Shown one piece after another: positions 10,365 through 20,699 of a stretch of 64,000 nucleotides of DNA. Every line of letters starts with the position of its first letter. Position 1 is the stretch's first letter. The translations under genes and the position numbers were made by a program. The DNA lies in assembly GCA_021816455.1 (NCBI GenBank), contig JAKAXU010000009.1, positions 21,995-85,994 of the forward strand. Direction: 5' to 3'. The notes under the pieces are model-generated. The model did no database searches, was not told where the DNA came from, and worked only from the letters and a program-made list of their open reading frames with translations. This DNA comes from Acidobacteriota bacterium (GTDB lineage Bacteria; Acidobacteriota; Terriglobia; Terriglobales; Acidobacteriaceae).

Positions 10365-13300
10365 TCAGTGTGTCTGCAGGACCGGATCTTTCGCTGGCCG
10401 CAAACGGGCGAGCAGGCCGCTGAGCGTGACGTAGAGCACGGGGATGAAGATCAGGTTCAGGATCGTTGAAACCAGCATTCCTCCCACGATCGTCGTGCCC
10501 ACCGAGTGTCGTCCCAGCGCTCCTGCGCCCGTCGCAAAGACCAGCGGCAGAATGCCCAGGATGAAGGCGAAGGAGGTCATGAGAATAGGCCGTAGCCTCA
10601 GCTCCGCGGCTTCAATTGCAGCCTCGGCGATGCTCCGTCCTTTTTCGCGGAGCTGCTCGGCAAACTCCACAATCAGAATCGCGTTCTTCGCCGAGAGACC
10701 AATCAGCATCACCAGACCGATCTGGCAGTAGACATCGTCGGAAAGTCCCCGCGCCGCCACCGCGCCCAGCGCGCCCAGCACGGCCATGGGCACCGCCAGC
10801 AGGATGATAAACGGCAGCGCAAAGCTCTCATACTGCGCAGCCAGCGTCAGGTAGACGACAATCAGACCCAGTGCGAAGATCAGCACCGCCTTGCCGCTGG
10901 ATTCAATCTCTTCCAGCGTCAGTCCCGTCCACGAGAAGGTCATTCCAGGCATCATCGCGCGGCGCGCCAATGACTCCATCGCGGCAATGCCTTCGCTGGA
11001 ACTTTTGCCCGGCGCGGCCGATCCGTCAATCTCCACCGAACGGAAGAGATTGTAGTGGCTGATCACCTGCGGTCCGGAGGTGTTATCGATCATCACCAGA
11101 TTATCCAGCGGAATCATCTGGTTCGTTGTGTCCGAGCGGACATAGAACGAGTGGAGATCGCCGACCGTCATGCGAAATGGCTGGTCTGCCTGCACATACA
11201 CACGATACGTGCGATTGTTGTAATCGAAGTCATTCACATACTCCGATCCCATGAAGACATTCAATGTCGTCGCAATCTGCGTGAAGGAAACGCCCAGCGC
11301 CTTTGCCTTGTCGCGGTCCACACGCACCAGCAGTTGCGGGTCGCTGGCGGAGAAGTTTGTGAACAGTCCTGTCAGCCCCAGCTTCTGATCCTGGCGGCTG
11401 ATTCCGATCATCCGATGCGCAACCTGGTCCATGTCCGCCAGCGTATTCTGGCCCAGATCCTGCAATTCAAACTGGAATCCGCCAAACGATCCGATGCCCT
11501 GCACCGCAGGCGGCTGAAAGAGCGCCACCGTTCCACCCGGCACCATGAAGAGCTTCGGAGCCAGCGCAGCCACAATATCCGCCGCCGAATGGCCCTTGGC
11601 GCGCCGCTGGTCGGCTGGCTTAAGCGCGGCAAAGATCATGCCCGCGTTAGGCGAACTGCCGGTCAGCGAAAATCCCGAGACGGCAAAGGCTCCGACGATA
11701 TCCGGGTCCGTCGCCAGCACGCGCTGGGCGCGATCCGAGATCGCCGTGGTGTCGCTCAGCGAGGCTCCTGGAGGCGCCTGCACAATCACCATCAGCATTC
11801 CCTGGTCTTCCTGCGGAATGAAACCGGTCGGCACGTGCAGATACATCCATCCGGTTGCTGCGAGTCCAGCGAAGAAGACGATCACCAGCAAATATCGCAG
11901 CCGCAATGCGATGTGAATCAGCCCGGCATAGGTCCGCGAAATCCAACGGATAAAGCCGTCGATCCCACGGGCAGCCGCGGACCACGCGCGGGAAATCGCC
12001 GAAACGCGCAGAAAATCCAGTTGTTGGTATTTGGCTTCTTCGCCGCGCAGAAACAGCGCCGCCAAAGCCGGCGAAAGCGTCAGTGCGTTCAGCGCGGAGA
12101 TCGCAATGGAAAAGGCGATCGTCAGCGAAAACTGCCGATACAGAATGCCCGTAGTACCCGGAAAGAATGAAACCGGCACGAAGACCGCGATCAGTACCAG
12201 AGACGTCGCAATCACCGCGCTCGTCACCTCGCTCATCGCCACCGAAGTCGCATCGTGCGGGTCGGAGTGCTCGGCCGAGATGTGGCGCTGCACGTTTTCG
12301 ATCACCACGATCGCATCGTCCACCACCAGACCTGTGGCAAGCGTGATGCCAAAGAGCGTCAGTGAGTTGATCGAGAATCCGAAGGCTTTGATGAATGCGA
12401 AAGTTCCAATCAGCGAAACCGGAATCGTCACTGCGGGAATGATGGTCGCGCGCCAGTCCAGCAGGAAGAGAAAGATCACCACGATCACGATCACGATGGC
12501 TTCGGCCAGCGTGACCAGCACCTCATGAATCGAGTCTCCGACGATCGTCGTCGAGTCAAACGCGACCGCGTACTCCAGACCCGGAGGAAAATGCGCCGAA
12601 AGCTGCTTCAGTACGGCCTTGGCTTCTCGATCCACCTCTAGTGCGTTGGCATTGGACAACTGCTGCACACCGATGCCGACCGCCGCCTGCCCCTGGTATT
12701 TCAGGTTCGAGCTGTAGTCCTCCGCGCCAAGCACGGCATGACCCACATCGCGCAGATAGATCAACCCGCTCGGACTGCTCTTGACAATGATGTTGTCGAA
12801 CTGCTGCGGATCGCTCAGTCGCCCCTGTACGCGCACCGCCAGCTGGTATGCCTGACGGTCATCCGACGGCGGCTGCCCGAGCTGCCCTGCAGGCACCTCC
12901 ACGTTCTGCTCTGCCAGCGCATCCACCACATCGGTTGCGGTCAGCCCATGCGTCGCCATCTCGTTGGGATCGAGCCAGACACGCATCGCATACTTGCGCT
13001 CGCCGAAGATCTGCACATTGCCCACGCCCGGAACCCTCTTCAGCGCATCGGCAACATAGACGTCCAGATAGTTGGAAATGAACTCGTTGGAATACCGGTT
13101 GTCGGGCGTAAAGAATCCCGCACCAAAGACGAAGTTGCTGTTCGCCTTGGTGATCGTAATGCCCGCGGAATTCACCGCCGCCGGCAGTCGCCCGCTCACG
13201 CTAGCCACGCGATTCTGCACGTCCACCGCAGCAATCGAAAGGTCGTAGCCGGTCTGGAAGGTCACCGTGATCGTACTCACGCCGGAGTTGGTGCTGGCCG

Positions 13301-13541
13301 ACGTGATGTAGTGCATACCTTCAACGCCGTTGATCGACTCTTCCAGCGGGATCGTGACCGCCTTCTCCACCGTCTCCGCATCAGCGCCAATATAGGTGCT
13401 TGTTACAACCACCTGTGGCGGCGCAAGCTGTGGATAGAGCGAGATCGGCAGAGTTGGAATACAGATTGCGCCCGCCAGAATGATCAGCAACGCCACGACT
13501 GTGGCGAATACCGGGCGACGAATAAAAAAGTCTACAAACAC
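10365..13541 (-). CDS. RND efflux transporter, HAE1 (AcrB/MexB) family
   Basis: MFVDFFIRRPVFATVVALLIILAG; 1058 aa; GxxxxDDAIVVIENV, PxGFIPQEDQG. Confidence 0.96.
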   Translation of the reverse strand: MFVDFFIRRPVFATVVALLIILAGAICIPTLPISLYPQLAPPQVVVTSTYIGADAETVEKAVTIPLEESINGVEGMHYITSASTNSGVSTITVTFQTGYDLSIAAVDVQNRVASVSGRLPAAVNSAGITITKANSNFVFGAGFFTPDNRYSNEFISNYLDVYVADALKRVPGVGNVQIFGERKYAMRVWLDPNEMATHGLTATDVVDALAEQNVEVPAGQLGQPPSDDRQAYQLAVRVQGRLSDPQQFDNIIVKSSPSGLIYLRDVGHAVLGAEDYSSNLKYQGQAAVGIGVQQLSNANALEVDREAKAVLKQLSAHFPPGLEYAVAFDSTTIVGDSIHEVLVTLAEAIVIVIVVIFLFLLDWRATIIPAVTIPVSLIGTFAFIKAFGFSINSLTLFGITLATGLVVDDAIVVIENVQRHISAEHSDPHDATSVAMSEVTSAVIATSLVLIAVFVPVSFFPGTTGILYRQFSLTIAFSIAISALNALTLSPALAALFLRGEEAKYQQLDFLRVSAISRAWSAAARGIDGFIRWISRTYAGLIHIALRLRYLLVIVFFAGLAATGWMYLHVPTGFIPQEDQGMLMVIVQAPPGASLSDTTAISDRAQRVLATDPDIVGAFAVSGFSLTGSSPNAGMIFAALKPADQRRAKGHSAADIVAALAPKLFMVPGGTVALFQPPAVQGIGSFGGFQFELQDLGQNTLADMDQVAHRMIGISRQDQKLGLTGLFTNFSASDPQLLVRVDRDKAKALGVSFTQIATTLNVFMGSEYVNDFDYNNRTYRVYVQADQPFRMTVGDLHSFYVRSDTTNQMIPLDNLVMIDNTSGPQVISHYNLFRSVEIDGSAAPGKSSSEGIAAMESLARRAMMPGMTFSWTGLTLEEIESSGKAVLIFALGLIVVYLTLAAQYESFALPFIILLAVPMAVLGALGAVAARGLSDDVYCQIGLVMLIGLSAKNAILIVEFAEQLREKGRSIAEAAIEAAELRLRPILMTSFAFILGILPLVFATGAGALGRHSVGTTIVGGMLVSTILNLIFIPVLYVTLSGLLARLRPAKDPVLQTH

Positions 13542-13585
13542 TGGAACAATCCTTCCTGAGCGTACAGCGAACCGGCCATGGCGAG

Positions 13586-14707
13586 TTAAGCGCCGAGGGG
13601 CACAATTGGCATGTGGTCTACGAGAAATTGCGTCTTGGAGGTAATCACGCGATCACCCGCGCTCAGCCCGGAACTAACCGCATACGAATTTCCTACGGTC
13701 TGCGCAATTGTGATTCCCACCTGATGCGCGAACGTGTGTCCTCCTTCGCTGGCTACCACAAAGACAAAGCTCTGCTCTCCCTGTCGCACCACCGACAGGA
13801 TCGGAATTGTCGGCATCGGCCGCATGCTCCAGATCACGCGGGCCTTCACCATCTGCGCTGAGCGCAAACGCGCATCGTCTGAGCGCACAGCGGCCTTCAC
13901 CAGAATCCCCTGCAACGTGCTGTCCACCTGCGGCGAGAGGAAATCGATCGCCGTCGTCTCGATCACATTGCCATTCTGGTCCAGCAACTGCACTGGCATC
14001 CCCATCCGCACCTGCGCGCCACGCTCGGTCGGGATGTAGATATAGGCTTCAAAGTCCTTGTTCTCATCCACCGTTGTCAATGCCGTTGCGGTCGTTACGT
14101 AATCGCCCACATGCACCGGAATATCTCCGACCACTCCGTCAAACGGCGCGCGAATCGTGTAATAGGCAAGCTGCTCTTCGAGCGACTTGCGCGTGGCAAT
14201 CGCCGACTGCCAGTCAGCGCGCGTGTTCTGATACAACTGCTCGGCCTGGTCCAGCGCATCGCGACTCACCACGCCGTCGGCAAAGAGTTTCCGCTGCCTC
14301 TCAATCTCGATTGTGTTGTAGTCGAACAGAGCCTTCTTCTGCTTTTCGGTAGCCAGTTGCGCATTGACGAGTGCAAGCTGTTTGGCGGGATCGACCGTCA
14401 TCAGTACCTGTCCGGAGCGCACACGCTCACCGGAGCGGACTGCGATCGCAGTCAGATTCCCAGTCACCTGAGGCATCACCGTCACCGAGCGACGCGATTT
14501 GATCGTCGCCACGTAATCGCTGCTGGAAGCCACCTGTTTCAGATCCACAACCTCCGTTGCCACCGGCATCGCCTGCATGCCTGCCGCAGCCGCTGGAGCT
14601 GCCGACTGCGGTTTACACCCGGTCAGCAGCACTCCGGCCACTGTCGCCACTACCACCAAAGGAACCACGTGCTTCAAGTGAACCTCACTCATCTCTATCC
14701 ATCTCAT
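13586..14707 (-). CDS. RND efflux periplasmic adaptor (MFP/HlyD family)
   Basis: Lipoprotein-like N-terminus (LLTGCKPQSA), RAPFDGVVGDIPVHVGDYV; directly upstream of the RND gene. Confidence 0.94.
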   Translation of the reverse strand: MRWIEMSEVHLKHVVPLVVVATVAGVLLTGCKPQSAAPAAAAGMQAMPVATEVVDLKQVASSSDYVATIKSRRSVTVMPQVTGNLTAIAVRSGERVRSGQVLMTVDPAKQLALVNAQLATEKQKKALFDYNTIEIERQRKLFADGVVSRDALDQAEQLYQNTRADWQSAIATRKSLEEQLAYYTIRAPFDGVVGDIPVHVGDYVTTATALTTVDENKDFEAYIYIPTERGAQVRMGMPVQLLDQNGNVIETTAIDFLSPQVDSTLQGILVKAAVRSDDARLRSAQMVKARVIWSMRPMPTIPILSVVRQGEQSFVFVVASEGGHTFAHQVGITIAQTVGNSYAVSSGLSAGDRVITSKTQFLVDHMPIVPLGA

Positions 14708-14870
14708 TCAGTAATCCGTCGAGGGTCGATCCCGCTTCCACACCCGGCACAGGCGATTTCCTCCACATCCGCGCGGAAAACAAGCGATAGACTCAAGATG
14801 CGGCAGACCTCCGGTGCGCTTCAGATATTCCTGCGTGCGCCTCGTGGCGTGGCTGGAGATGGAGTATCCC

Positions 14871-15560
14871 TTATGAATGGAACGCAAATGGGCTGAAATT
14901 CGTTCCCTCGTCAAAGGCATCCGTCCCCTCGGCACGCTTCAGCCATCCCACCACCAGATAGGTCAGCGGCGTCGCCACCACTTCGTAGACCACCTTGAAC
15001 CCATAGGCCGAACCCATCATCACCAGCAGGTGGCGCGGAGTCTCCACGCCCCAGAAGGCAATCAGGATCACCACCATCGTATCCACCAGTTGTCCGGTCA
15101 CCGTCGAACTGACGGTACGAGTCCACAGATGCCGTCCTCCGGTCCAGAGCTTCATCTTCGCCATCGTATAGCTGTTTGTGAACTCTCCGGCCCAATATGC
15201 CACTAGACTGGCGATCGCAAAGCGCGGCACCAGCCCGAAGACCGTAACAAACGCCTGCTGGTTGTGCCACCCCGGCGAGGGAGGCAACAGCACGGCAACC
15301 TCGCCCATCACCGCCAGCAAACCCATTCCGAAGAATCCAAGCCAGATCGCACGCCGCGAGGCTGCGTAGCCATATACCTCGGTAAATACATCGCCGCAGA
15401 TATAAGTGACCGGAAACAGAAGCTGCGCGCCGCTGACCAGCAGCGGCCCGAAGCGGCATATCTTCGGCCCCACAAGATGGGAGACCAGCAGGATCACCAC
15501 AAACGCAATCGTCAGTGTATCCAAATAGCGGAACGGCGCCTGCTTCTGTGTCTGGTTCAT
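14871..15560 (-). CDS. VUT-family / YhhQ-like queuosine precursor transporter
   Basis: Multi-TM; FPVTYICGDVFTEVYGYAASRRAIWLGF; start MNQTQKQ at 15560. Confidence 0.85.
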   Translation of the reverse strand: MNQTQKQAPFRYLDTLTIAFVVILLVSHLVGPKICRFGPLLVSGAQLLFPVTYICGDVFTEVYGYAASRRAIWLGFFGMGLLAVMGEVAVLLPPSPGWHNQQAFVTVFGLVPRFAIASLVAYWAGEFTNSYTMAKMKLWTGGRHLWTRTVSSTVTGQLVDTMVVILIAFWGVETPRHLLVMMGSAYGFKVVYEVVATPLTYLVVGWLKRAEGTDAFDEGTNFSPFAFHS

Positions 15561-15636
15561 CGTCTGAGCATACCGCAACCGCTGCCGCGGCCTGTTCCAT
15601 TCCGGTAGCACTTTCTCCCGTACACTGCCAGCAATT

Positions 15637-15690
15637 TCCTTTCACACTCTTGAAACTTATTCCCCATCCGATATTCTCTGTGTGAAAGGA
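15637..15690. repeat. 11-bp perfect inverted repeat
   Basis: TCCTTTCACAC (15637-15647) / GTGTGAAAGGA (15680-15690), 32-bp spacer, in a divergent intergenic region. Confidence 0.7.
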
Positions 15691-15781
15691 CATTGAATGG
15701 CAGATGCGCAGTCCTTTTGCCGTTGTGTGCATTCGGCTACAGACTGAGACGCTCGTAACCCTTCCGCTGCATGCGGTGTGA

Positions 15782-16333
15782 TTGGAGACGACGATGCAAA
15801 CAGAGACACATCCCCTGGAACCTTTCTTTCAGCAGATGGTGCGCAACAGTTATGCCGGCAAGCTGGGCATCCACGATACGGACATCAATCATTACGTTGC
15901 TCACCTGCTCTGTGAATTCAGCGAATCCGACAATCTCTACAAAGTTCGCAATGAATCCGGGCATCCCGTTTACTCGCTGGAAGAGATGGTCGTTGCCGCC
16001 GACCCGGTCCACGGCACTGCACCCTCATTTGACGCCGAGCGCAGCGTGCGCAAACACATCGGCGATTACGCGCTCTTCATCTCGGGTATGTATCCGGAGT
16101 CGATGGACCCGTGGCGTCGCCGGCACGGCCAGCAGAGCTTCGAGGAACTTGTCAAAGTCGGCAAGGAAAGCTACTACATCGTCAGCCAGTTTGACATTGA
16201 CGAGTACGCCGAAGAGGCGCCGATGTTCGCGCGACTCTCGGAGTGGTTCGATCGCTGCATCTACGGGCTGCGGCTGATGCGCGATGACCTGACCGGCTCC
16301 AAGCCCGGCTTCCTGCCAGCGCGGGTGAACTGA
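15782..16333 (+). CDS. Hypothetical protein
   Basis: 183-aa ORF in a clear intergenic slot; start 15782 or 15794. Confidence 0.7.
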   Translation: METTMQTETHPLEPFFQQMVRNSYAGKLGIHDTDINHYVAHLLCEFSESDNLYKVRNESGHPVYSLEEMVVAADPVHGTAPSFDAERSVRKHIGDYALFISGMYPESMDPWRRRHGQQSFEELVKVGKESYYIVSQFDIDEYAEEAPMFARLSEWFDRCIYGLRLMRDDLTGSKPGFLPARVN

Positions 16334-16392
16334 AGCCGAAGATTTCCTCCGGATTGGTCTGCGCCCAGAACCGGCGCAACTCTGCGCGTGCT

Positions 16393-18303
16393 CTAATGCA
16401 GGCCGAGCAGATAGGTTACGCCACCGGTAATCGACCGCCCCGGCATCGCCACGCCTTCAATCTCCTGGTAGCCCGTGTTGCTCAGGTTGGCCAGCCGGAG
16501 ATACGGTCGCCACCGCTGCCGCGCACCGGCATCATATTCGAAGGCCAGATCCCAGACCGGGTACGCCGTCTGCTGATAACGCTGCGCCACCTGCAGGCTG
16601 TTGCGCACACGCAGCCGATTGCGCAGATTCATCGTCCACAGCATATGCGCGTTTTCCACCGGATAGTTGAAGATATATTCCGACTGCAAACCGTGCAGCG
16701 CGCTCTGCGCGCCATAGAGATTTGTCCAGTCCAGTTGCAGTTCCTGCGTGCGCGTCAGTTCGATTGTCGCACTGGTCTCCACGCCCTTGAAGCTAAACCC
16801 ATTCAGATTTGTCGCCTGCCATCGATCGGCCGCCGAGACGCGTACATAGTCGATGGTGTTGTGTTGCTGCGAATCGAATCCTGTTGCTGAAAAGCTGAAT
16901 CGCGACCCTGGATTCCAGTCGAATCCGGCCTCGCTGCTCCACGCCGACTCCGGCAGCAGATTCGGATCGCCAATCGTCGTCGGGTCGGAATAATACAGGT
17001 CGGTGTAAGTAGGAATACGGAATCCGTAACCGATGCTGCCGCGTAGCTTCAACGTATTCGTCAGCCGATAGCTCGCCGCCACATTCGGAGCAAACACCAT
17101 CTGCAAACCGCCGGAGAATCCCTCTTCGCGCGCGCCCGCCGAAAGACCCCATCGATGCTTCACCGGGTTCAGGTCCATGTCCACATAGCCAGCCGCGCGG
17201 TTACGTGCATGGTTGCCCAGATTGTTGCTGTGGATGCTGTCGCCGTCCGCCTCCATCCCCGTCAGCAGCACCGTGCCAGAACCGAAGTTCTGCGCCCTGT
17301 GCAACGATGCCTGCCACGATCCATCGATGTGATTGTTCTCATAGACTGCCGGATCGTTACGCAGCAGCACAAACTCATCCGTGTGGCGTCGATAACCAAA
17401 GTCCGCTTCCGTCCTCTTGCCCAGCTCTTGTCGAATGGAGCCAAACCATCCCTTCGTCCTCTCCCACGATGGGTATGGACCGTAAAACTGATTGGCTCCA
17501 AAGGATCGATCACTGCCCGCCAGCAGAATGTCCGTCAATCCCAGCCGCGATTCGATCCAGTCTTCGTCCGACGCCGTCTCGTTCCGATAATCGCGGTCAT
17601 ACATGAAGCCCGTGGAAAGATTATGCGTGCCTGTGATGCGACTGCTCCATTTTTGGCGGAGCAGTTCAACCATCAGCGATTGTTCATTCTCGCCGAAACT
17701 GCCGAATCCGGCACTTGCCTCTATCGAATTGCTGCGCGGAGCCGCGGTCAGAAAATCCACCACCCCGCTCAGCGCATCCACTCCATGCAGTGTAGAACCG
17801 GCTCCGTGCAACACCTGAATCGAATCCATTGCCTCCATCGGCAAGGGAAGATCGAGATTGTGATGCGCCGTCTGGCTGTCGTTGATGCGAAATCCGTTCA
17901 GCAGCACCAGCGTTTGCTCAAAGCTTCCACCTCGCAGAGTAAGATCCGTCTGCGCGCCTCCAGCACCACGCTGCTCCAGAAAAATCGAGGCGTCGTTTCG
18001 CAGTGGATCGAGAGGCGTGGCAAGCATGAACTGCCCAGGATGGAGCGGCTCCACCTCCACCACTCGCGCTGACTCCGACAGCGGTATCGGAGAACCGGAG
18101 CCAAGCACGACCACCGTCGTCTGTCCACCCTGATTCGCTTGCGTTGCATGTGGCTTCCGCGCGTTTCCTCCCGGCTTTCCATCCGGCAGTTCGAGCGGCA
18201 GTGTGTTCGTCTGCGCCTTGGCAGACTTACCGGCGATGCCCGCCAACAGGAGCATCGCAGACAGAGAAATCCATCGATGAAATCGTGCCATCTTTATCTG
18301 CAT
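16393..18303 (-). CDS. TonB-dependent receptor (BtuB-like outer-membrane protein)
   Basis: Signal peptide, plug domain (DLTLRGGSFEQTLVLLNGFRINDSQTAHHNLDLPLPMEAMDSIQVLHGAGSTLHG), beta-barrel C-terminus. Confidence 0.9.
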   Translation of the reverse strand: MQIKMARFHRWISLSAMLLLAGIAGKSAKAQTNTLPLELPDGKPGGNARKPHATQANQGGQTTVVVLGSGSPIPLSESARVVEVEPLHPGQFMLATPLDPLRNDASIFLEQRGAGGAQTDLTLRGGSFEQTLVLLNGFRINDSQTAHHNLDLPLPMEAMDSIQVLHGAGSTLHGVDALSGVVDFLTAAPRSNSIEASAGFGSFGENEQSLMVELLRQKWSSRITGTHNLSTGFMYDRDYRNETASDEDWIESRLGLTDILLAGSDRSFGANQFYGPYPSWERTKGWFGSIRQELGKRTEADFGYRRHTDEFVLLRNDPAVYENNHIDGSWQASLHRAQNFGSGTVLLTGMEADGDSIHSNNLGNHARNRAAGYVDMDLNPVKHRWGLSAGAREEGFSGGLQMVFAPNVAASYRLTNTLKLRGSIGYGFRIPTYTDLYYSDPTTIGDPNLLPESAWSSEAGFDWNPGSRFSFSATGFDSQQHNTIDYVRVSAADRWQATNLNGFSFKGVETSATIELTRTQELQLDWTNLYGAQSALHGLQSEYIFNYPVENAHMLWTMNLRNRLRVRNSLQVAQRYQQTAYPVWDLAFEYDAGARQRWRPYLRLANLSNTGYQEIEGVAMPGRSITGGVTYLLGLH

Positions 18304-18322
18304 GATTGTCTGTGCATCGAGC

Positions 18323-19828
18323 TTATAGAATGTAGCGGCTCAGATCCTGGCTCTTCACAATCTCGGCCACCATCTGACGAACGTAGACATCGCTCACCAG
18401 GAAGATTTTCTCTTTGCCGGTCGCCGTCTCGCGCTCCAGATACGGCAGCGGCACAGTGGTCTCGGCCTTCACCACCTCGGCCATCGCGTCCGCCTGCGCT
18501 GAATCGCTCGCCGCTCGCGCCAGATCCGGAGCAAGGAAGCTGATCTCTTCCAACACCCGCTCCATGATCGTGTGCAGCCGCCGCGCACCGATGTTCTCCG
18601 TCATCTCGTTGACGCGAAAGGCAAACTCTGCCATCTCCCGCAGCGCCTCAGGAGTAAACTCCAGCCGGATTCCCTCCGTCTCCAGCAGCGCTGTCGATTG
18701 CCGCGTCAGCGACGACTTCGGCTCCGTCAGAATGCGCAGAAAATCTTGCACCGTCAGCGACTGCAGCTCCACGCGAATGGGAAAACGTCCCTGCAACTCC
18801 GGAATCAGATCCGAAGGCTTCGAGACGTGAAACGCGCCCGCTGCAATGAACAGGATGTGATCCGTGCGCACCATCCCGTAGCGCGTGTTCACCGTTGTCC
18901 CTTCAACAATCGGAAGAATGTCGCGCTGCACGCCTTCACGCGAGATATCCGGTCCATGGCCGCCTTCGCGCCCGGCGATCTTGTCGATCTCGTCGAGAAA
19001 TACAATTCCGTTCGTCTCCACGCGCTCCACCGCCACGCGCGTCACCTGATCCATATCGATCAGTCTTCCTTCTTCTTCCTGGATCAGATAATCGAAGGCC
19101 TCGTTCACCTTCATCTTTCGCTTGCGGGTCGCTCCGCCAAAGATATTCGGCAACATATCCTTGAGACTCATATCCATCTCCTCAAGGTTCTGGTTGCTGA
19201 TGATCCCGAACTGCGGCGAATTGCGCTCGCGCGTCTCCAACTCCACCATGCGATCGTCCAGCTTGCCTTCGCGGAATTGCTGACGCAGTTTTTCCCGTGT
19301 CCGCGTGTAGCTCTCCGCACCGGGCAGTGTCAACTGGCCTTCCGCCTCTGGCTGCTGCACCTCGGGGGGCGGCGGCAACAGCAGGTCCAGCAGACGCTCT
19401 TCGGCATTCTGCTCGGCCTTGTCTTCCACCTCTTCCAGCCGCTCTTCGCGCACCATGTCGATGGCGATCTCAACCAGATCGCGCACCATCGACTCCACAT
19501 CGCGTCCCACGTAGCCAACCTCGGTAAATTTGCTTGCTTCCACTTTGAGGAACGGCGAATTCGTCAGCTTGGCCAGCCTGCGCGCGATCTCCGTCTTGCC
19601 CACACCCGTCGGCCCAATCATGATGATGTTCTTCGGCATGATGTCGTCGGCCAGGTCCGGTGGCAGCTTCTGCCTGCGCGTGCGATTGCGCAGCGCCACG
19701 GCCACTGCGCGCTTGGCCGCGCGCTGGCCCACCACATGCTTGTCCAGCTCCGCCACAATCTCTCGCGGCGTCAGTTCTTCCAGCACGATCTCCTGATCGT
19801 CCGCCACTCCGGGCAACGTAATCGCCAT
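18323..19828 (-). CDS. hslU: ATP-dependent protease ATPase subunit HslU
   Basis: [29 protein letters not shown]; Walker [10 protein letters not shown]-terminus DLSRYIL. Confidence 0.97.
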   Translation of the reverse strand: MAITLPGVADDQEIVLEELTPREIVAELDKHVVGQRAAKRAVAVALRNRTRRQKLPPDLADDIMPKNIIMIGPTGVGKTEIARRLAKLTNSPFLKVEASKFTEVGYVGRDVESMVRDLVEIAIDMVREERLEEVEDKAEQNAEERLLDLLLPPPPEVQQPEAEGQLTLPGAESYTRTREKLRQQFREGKLDDRMVELETRERNSPQFGIISNQNLEEMDMSLKDMLPNIFGGATRKRKMKVNEAFDYLIQEEEGRLIDMDQVTRVAVERVETNGIVFLDEIDKIAGREGGHGPDISREGVQRDILPIVEGTTVNTRYGMVRTDHILFIAAGAFHVSKPSDLIPELQGRFPIRVELQSLTVQDFLRILTEPKSSLTRQSTALLETEGIRLEFTPEALREMAEFAFRVNEMTENIGARRLHTIMERVLEEISFLAPDLARAASDSAQADAMAEVVKAETTVPLPYLERETATGKEKIFLVSDVYVRQMVAEIVKSQDLSRYIL

Positions 19829-19862
19829 AGCTTCCACAAACAGGCCGAGCACCGCGGTGCTC

Positions 19863-20549
19863 TTAAGCCTGCAACTCCTCAATCGTGATCTTGTCGTTGG
19901 TATAAATGCAGATTTCACCTGCGATGCGCAGCGACTTCTCCGCAACCTCGCGCGCCGATAACTCAGTATTCTCAAGCAGCGCTCTTGCCGCCGCCGTCGC
20001 GTAACTTCCACCGGAGCCAATTGCGGCAATCGACTCTTCCGGATCGATCACGTCACCGGAACCGGAGATCAAAAAAGTCTGGCCGACATCCGCCACAATC
20101 AGCAGCGCCTCCAGATTGCGCAGCATCTTGTCGGTACGCCAGTCCTTTGCCAACTCGACCGCAGCGCGTCCGAGGTTGCCAGAGAACTGCTCTAGCTTCG
20201 CCTCAAACCGCGCGAATAACGAAAACGCGTCCGCAGTCGAACCCGCAAAACCTGCCAGAATCTTCTCCTGGTAGAGCCGTCGAATCTTCTTCGCCGTATG
20301 CTTAAGTACATGATCGCCGAGCGTCACCTGGCCGTCGGCGGCCATCACCACCGAGCCGTTGCGCCGCACACACACCACCGTCGTCGATCGAATCCGCCCG
20401 CGGTTCTGCGCAGCGCTGCCTTCGCTCGCAGTACTCCTCGAGTGTTGCTCGCCGCGCGCGAAGGCACCGCTGCCCGTTCTGCTTCTCGTTCTGCTTTGTG
20501 CCAAGAAACGTTGACCTCGACTTCCATTTTCTCCGCCACAGCCGCGCAT
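19863..20549 (-). CDS. hslV: ATP-dependent protease peptidase subunit HslV (start uncertain, N-terminal extension)
   Basis: [55 protein letters not shown]; nearest upstream in-frame ATG is at 20549. Confidence 0.93.
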   Translation of the reverse strand: MRGCGGENGSRGQRFLAQSRTRSRTGSGAFARGEQHSRSTASEGSAAQNRGRIRSTTVVCVRRNGSVVMAADGQVTLGDHVLKHTAKKIRRLYQEKILAGFAGSTADAFSLFARFEAKLEQFSGNLGRAAVELAKDWRTDKMLRNLEALLIVADVGQTFLISGSGDVIDPEESIAAIGSGGSYATAAARALLENTELSAREVAEKSLRIAGEICIYTNDKITIEELQA

Positions 20550-20699
20550 TTCCGCGCAGATGGCGTAAAGATCGATTGTATCGCAGTGGCCGCTGCCGAC
20601 TTGTCTCTGCCGACCAGGGTGTCTTATCGTGAATGAAGCCGTTCGCAGGAATTTGCTCCCGGTATTTTCCTTCTCTGCTGACTGGATTTGAGGTGTCGC

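Noticed and set aside
11055-12170. 371-aa ORF antisense to the RND transporter
   Set aside because: Shadow ORF; no motif, unusual composition, RND gene strongly supported.
20345-20539. 64-aa minus ORF ([25 protein letters not shown]...) overlapping the hslV 5' region
   Set aside because: It could suggest an hslV frameshift or separate leader ORF, but no SD or homology can be shown; retained only as a caveat to the HslV start.
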